Part shown: piece after piece, positions 31,869 through 34,723 of the stretch
Numbering within the stretch: the stretch's first letter is position 1
Layout of the letters: each line of letters starts with the position of its first letter
NCBI GenBank assembly: GCA_035504175.1
Contig: DATJSJ010000166.1
Span: forward strand, 1-34,723
From: DATJSJ01 sp035504175
Lineage (GTDB): Bacteria > Pseudomonadota > Alphaproteobacteria > Acetobacterales > Acetobacteraceae
DNA length: 34,723 bases
Direction of reading: 5' to 3'
Program-made: the position numbers and the translations under genes
The notes under the pieces: model-generated
What the model saw: the letters and a program-made list of their open reading frames with translations, nothing else
The model's database searches: none
Told to the model about the DNA's origin: nothing

Positions 31869-32809
31869 GCTCTGCTCCTTCCCCCGCCGCCGCTTCCGAA
31901 GCGGCGGTGCCGGCCGGCCGTGCCGCGCTTGTGCTGGTTTCCACGCCGATCGGCAATCTCGGCGACATCAGCGCGCGCGCGCTGCAGGCGCTGCGCGACG
32001 CCGACCTGATCCTGTGCGAGGACACCCGCGTCACCGCCCGTCTGCTTGCGGCGCACGGTATCGCCGGGCGCACGGCACCGCTACATGAGCACAACGAACC
32101 GGCGCGCATCCCCGCCGTGCTGGACATGCTGCGCGCCGGGCGGCGGATCGCGCTGGTGTCGGACGCCGGGACGCCGCTGCTGTCCGATCCCGGCTTTCCC
32201 CTGGTGCGGGCGGCGATCGCCGCCGGTTTCGAGCCGCTCGCTGTGCCCGGGCCGAACGCCGCGGTGATGGCACTCACCCTCTCCGGCCTGCCACCGCTGC
32301 CGTTCCTGGTGCTCGGCTTCCCGCCGCCGCGGCCGGCGGCGCGGCGGGCGGCGTTCGGCCGGCTGCGCGCGGCGGAGCAGGCCGGGCTGTCGGCGACGCT
32401 GATCTGGCACGAGGCGCCGCATCGCCTGGCCGAGACGCTGGCCGATCTGGCGGCGCTGTTCGGGGAGCGCCCGGCAGCGGTCGCGCGCGAACTGACCAAG
32501 CAGTTCGAGGAGGTACGGCGCGGCAGCCTGCCGGCGCTGGCAGCGCACTACGCCGCCCAGGCGGCGCGGGGCGAGATCATCGTCCTGGTCGGACCGGGCG
32601 ACGCGGAGGCCGGGGTGGCAGACCTCGACGCGGCGATCCGGCAGGCCAGGGCGGGACACAGCCTGCGCGACGCGGCGGCGCTGGTCGCCGCGGCGACCGG
32701 GCTGCCGCGCCGCGCCGTGTATGCCCGTGCGCTGGCATTGGAGGCGGCGCCGGAGGGAACCGGGCCGGACCCGCCGAAGCGAGGCGACCCGGGCGCGGTG
32801 CCCGCGTGA
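31853..32809 (+). CDS. rsmI: 16S rRNA 2'-O-ribose C1402 methyltransferase
   Basis: A 318-residue SAM-dependent methyltransferase of the tetrapyrrole-methylase fold that modifies C1402 in the ribosomal P-site. Motifs: VSTPIGNLGDISARAL (29-44), CEDTR (55-59), VSDAGTPLLSDPG (102-114), VPGPNA (131-136) and LTKQFEEVRRG, a strong RsmI marker. About 22 residues before the first strand form a low-complexity leader, but the ATG at 31853 has AGGAG at 31843-31847, inside the lpoA coding region. The C-terminal 20 residues are Pro/Gly-rich. The yraN-type nuclease that often follows rsmI is absent here. Confidence 0.94.
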   Translation: MPDDACSAPSPAAASEAAVPAGRAALVLVSTPIGNLGDISARALQALRDADLILCEDTRVTARLLAAHGIAGRTAPLHEHNEPARIPAVLDMLRAGRRIALVSDAGTPLLSDPGFPLVRAAIAAGFEPLAVPGPNAAVMALTLSGLPPLPFLVLGFPPPRPAARRAAFGRLRAAEQAGLSATLIWHEAPHRLAETLADLAALFGERPAAVARELTKQFEEVRRGSLPALAAHYAAQAARGEIIVLVGPGDAEAGVADLDAAIRQARAGHSLRDAAALVAAATGLPRRAVYARALALEAAPEGTGPDPPKRGDPGAVPA

Positions 32810-32932
32810 TTCCATCGGGCTGACAGAAACCCGCCACGACCCATGCGCATTGATCCGGTCGACACTGACCGATCGGTCGCCGGCGGTCGCCGGTCATCCC
32901 CGGTCGGGACCCCACTTCGATTGGAGGCACGC

Positions 32933-33289
32933 ATGGTCCGCACGACACGACTAGCCATTGCCGGGGCTTTGTTCGCCGGCCTGGCTCTGGCCCCGGCGGC
33001 GCGGGCCGACGACCATGGCGGCTGGCGTGGTCATGGCGGATGGCACGGCCAGCCTGCGTGGCACGGCGGCGGTTGGCACGGCCATGGCGGCCAGGGCTGG
33101 GGCGCCGGCGCCGCGGTGGCCGGGGCGATCGTCGGGCTCGGCCTGGGCGCCCTGGCGCTCGGAGCGGCGCCGCCGCCCGTCTACTATGCGCCGCCGCCGC
33201 CCGCCTATGCGCCGCCGGCACCGTACTACGCCACGCCCTATGTCTATGGCGCACCGGCCTATGCCGCCCCGTACGGCTACGCCTACTGA
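32933..33289 (+). CDS. Gly/His/Trp- and Tyr-rich exported protein
   Basis: A 118-residue protein with a clear signal peptide (TTRLAIAGALFAGLALAP, cut after ARA, before DDHGG). The mature part has three zones: a Gly/His/Trp segment with GHGGWHG-type repeats that could bind metal, a small Gly/Ala hydrophobic stretch (AVAGAIVGLGLGALALG) resembling a glycine zipper, and a Tyr/Pro/Ala tail of PPxYxxP repeats. The same architecture, without the zipper, occurs at 6112-6390. Start chosen at the ATG with GGAGG (32922-32926); the frame from 32843 lacks one. Function unknown; an envelope or metal-related role is a guess. A strong hairpin follows. Confidence 0.8.
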   Translation: MVRTTRLAIAGALFAGLALAPAARADDHGGWRGHGGWHGQPAWHGGGWHGHGGQGWGAGAAVAGAIVGLGLGALALGAAPPPVYYAPPPPAYAPPAPYYATPYVYGAPAYAAPYGYAY

Positions 33290-33302
33290 CGGGCGCCGGG
33301 CG

Positions 33303-33332
33303 GCGGGCAGGGGCCTGTCCGGCCCCGCCCGC
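33303..33332. terminator. terminator-like hairpin after the Gly/His-rich protein gene
   Basis: GCGGGC-A-GGGGCC pairs with GGCCCC-GCCCGC around TGTCC, a 12-bp stem with one bulged A, 14 bases after the stop. There is no T-run after it. A transcription end or mRNA-protecting structure is likely. Confidence 0.45.
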
Positions 33333-33555
33333 CGGCGGCGACGGGCGGTGCGAAGGCTCCCGGACGCTCGGTCCTGGGGCGGATCGGTCCGCGTGCGGTC
33401 GGAGGATCGCTGTGCTAAATGGTTACAGTTGCGCCGGTTGTTTGACCCTCCCCGCTTCGGCTCGGAACTTTTCACGGTGCGTTCGCCGCTCAATCACGGC
33501 GCGTAGAGTGGCGGCATGACAACGTTGCATTGACGTTTCAGATCGTTCGGAACCC

Positions 33556-34119
33556 ATGCTGGACCCAAGCTCCGCCCTCGCATCGCTCGAGAACATCGCC
33601 GTCACCACCCGTTCGAACGAGGAACGCGCGGCGACGATCGATACGATCCTCACCGACTGGCGCTGGGTGCCGCTCGGCCCGGCCTGGACGCAGGAATTGC
33701 TGCGGACGCTTGGGGAGGCATCGCGCCAGGCGCATGAGATGGGGCTGGACGCGGAGTCGAGCTTTCTGACCGAGAGCGCCGAGGTGCTGAAGGCGGCGCT
33801 GCGCGAGGGCGAGGCTTCCGGGGCCGGTCCGGTCGGTCCGCGGCGGGCCCGGCCGGGTGGCCGCGCCGCCCGCGGGGTGGCTGAGCCCGCGCCCAGCGCG
33901 GCCCCGCCGGCGGCGGCGCTGCTGGGCAGCGGCGAGTTGCGCCCGGCGACGCCGGCCGAGGTGGCGCAGTCGCTCGGCAGCGCGCTGCAGCCGCAGGGCG
34001 GGAAAGCGGACGCGGCGGATGATGGCCGTTCCGCCCGCGCCGCGGCGGAGCGGTTCCTGCACCTGCTGCAGGAAGCCGGTTTCGTGCTGCTGCGCCGGTC
34101 CAACGGCGTCGCCTGCTGA
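33556..34119 (+). CDS. hypothetical protein (187 aa)
   Basis: I do not recognise this protein. It is soluble, without a signal peptide or membrane segment. The N-terminal 75 residues look helical and well formed (LENIAVTTRSNEERAATIDT, then WRWVPLGPAWTQELLRTLGE). A disordered Ala/Pro/Gly/Arg linker (about 86-120) and a short helical C-terminal segment (AAERFLHLLQEAGFVLLRRS) follow. The frame has the codon bias of the neighbours and is the only credible frame here, so it is likely real. No operon partner: the upstream gene ends 266 bases before, and the downstream gene is convergent. The ribosome site (CGGAAC) is weak. Confidence 0.65.
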   Translation: MLDPSSALASLENIAVTTRSNEERAATIDTILTDWRWVPLGPAWTQELLRTLGEASRQAHEMGLDAESSFLTESAEVLKAALREGEASGAGPVGPRRARPGGRAARGVAEPAPSAAPPAAALLGSGELRPATPAEVAQSLGSALQPQGGKADAADDGRSARAAAERFLHLLQEAGFVLLRRSNGVAC

Positions 34120-34208
34120 GCCGACTTCTCGCACCCAGTTCCGCGGCCTCGCATCGGCAACACGGCGGATCCGACCCGGGCGGCGGCGCCTAGCGGTCGA
34201 TCATGCTC

Positions 34209-34256
34209 GAGGTGGAAGCACCGAGGGCGTGGATCATGGCCTGAAGACAAAAGGCT
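34209..34256. repeat. intergenic 48-base repeat, copy B
   Basis: Ungapped match, 40 of 48 positions, to 17791-17838 in the same orientation. It lies between the convergent ends of the 187-residue protein gene and the HisN-like gene, so in this place it cannot serve as a promoter for either neighbour. Confidence 0.65.
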
Positions 34257-34320
34257 CGGCCACGATCGCCGGGCCCGGCCGGAGCGACCGTATTCCGGCG
34301 GCGACGCCGCGCTTCCCCGA

Positions 34321-34723
34321 TCAGGCCCCGTCCGCAGTCCCGCCCGCGAGCAGGGCCATGGCCGGCGCCAGCAGCGCGGCATCGCCCACCGCGAGCACGC
34401 TGCCATCCGAGTGCAGCCCAAGCCGTTGGCCCTGCCAGTCGGTCATCGCGCCGCCGGCATTCCGGACGATGGCATCGAGCGCCGCGTAATCATGCAGGGC
34501 GAATCCCGCCGAGGCGACGAGGTCGACATGGCCCGAAGCCAGCAGGCCGAAGACGTAGAACGAATCGGCGGTCACCAGCCCGGCGCAGGTGCGGCGCAGC
34601 GGCTGCAAATGCGGCGCGGCCTGCCGGCAGAACGTGTCGTAGCCCATCGTGCTCGCCTGCGCCGCGGCCAGGGTCGGACAGGCGCGGGTGCGCGCGGGCG
34701 CGCCGTTCAACGTCGTGCCGTGG
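34321..34723 (-). CDS. inositol monophosphatase/HisN-family phosphatase, C-terminal part (cut by window edge)
   Basis: Only the last 133 codons or so are in the window; the start lies beyond position 34723. The visible part has the family pattern NGAPARTRACPTLAAAQ (N-G-x-P-x-R-x-x of IMPase-fold enzymes), then RRTCAGLVTADSFYVFGLLASGHVDLV shortened and HDYAALDAIVRNAGGAMTDW, where the Asp of H-D-Y is the conserved metal ligand usually written W-D. GGAMTDWQGQRLGL is typical of HisN-like histidinol-phosphatases and related inositol phosphatases. The R-x-x-G-S motif is replaced by RRTCAGLV. Either role is possible. An internal TTG at 34710 is not the true start. Confidence 0.75.
   Translation of the reverse strand, partial: HGTTLNGAPARTRACPTLAAAQASTMGYDTFCRQAAPHLQPLRRTCAGLVTADSFYVFGLLASGHVDLVASAGFALHDYAALDAIVRNAGGAMTDWQGQRLGLHSDGSVLAVGDAALLAPAMALLAGGTADGA

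Overview
The window looks like chromosomal DNA of a very GC-rich alphaproteobacterium. Strong GC bias at third codon positions, the gene families (DUF2852, UPF0114, alphaproteobacterial LolA) and the tkt-tal-zwf-pgl-rpiA type sugar-phosphate operon fit best with Rhodospirillales, probably Acetobacteraceae. This placement is inferred from gene content; no rRNA is present to confirm it. Nearly all genes are ordinary chromosomal genes. I see no insertion sequence, phage module, CRISPR array or rRNA.

Layout, left to right. (1) 1-3321: a REP-like double hairpin, then a tightly coupled leucine biosynthesis operon leuC-leuD-leuB. (2) 3393-6390: tRNA-Arg(ACG), a gene-poor stretch, a probable 58-residue membrane protein, a TetR regulator, a DUF2852 membrane protein, then on the minus strand a glycine-zipper lipoprotein and a Tyr/Pro-rich exported protein. 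(3) 6673-13699: the most unusual locus. It holds a LarA-type (nickel-pincer) racemase homologue, a histidine-ammonia-lyase-fold protein that has lost the MIO-forming Ala-Ser-Gly, and a complete four-gene OsmU/YehZYXW-type quaternary-ammonium ABC importer (binding protein, long permease, ATPase, short permease). (4) 13709-20513: a set of mostly single genes: an NAD(P)-binding SDR-like protein, HemW, UPF0114, LolA, a PuuD-like class I glutamine amidotransferase, a GT9-like glycosyltransferase, a fumarylacetoacetate-hydrolase-family enzyme and a PfpI/DJ-1 protein. (5) 20544-28451, minus strand: a pentose-phosphate operon transcribed tkt-tal-zwf-HAD phosphatase-pgl-rpiA-gntK, with three consecutive 4-base stop/start overlaps. 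(6) 28627-34723: a FucU/RbsD mutarotase, a PhoR-like histidine kinase, divergent overlapping lpoA/rsmI, a Gly/His/Tyr-rich exported protein, an unrecognised 187-residue protein and the C-terminal part of an inositol-monophosphatase/HisN-family enzyme cut by the window edge.

How the genes work together. The leu genes convert 2-isopropylmalate to the leucine precursor. The minus-strand operon provides the oxidative entry (Zwf, Pgl), gluconate entry (GntK) and non-oxidative interconversions (RpiA, Tal, Tkt) of the pentose phosphate pathway; 6-phosphogluconate dehydrogenase is not in the window. The locus at 6673-13699 suggests uptake and elimination or epimerisation of a quaternary-ammonium (betaine-like) amino-acid derivative. 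An ergothionase-like role is one candidate, but this is an inference from the missing MIO and the neighbouring transporter, not a demonstrated function.

Two kinds of non-coding repeat recur: a REP-like set of GC-rich hairpins (40-84 and 25155-25235, opposite orientations) and a 48-base intergenic repeat (17791-17838 and 34209-34256, 40 of 48 positions identical).
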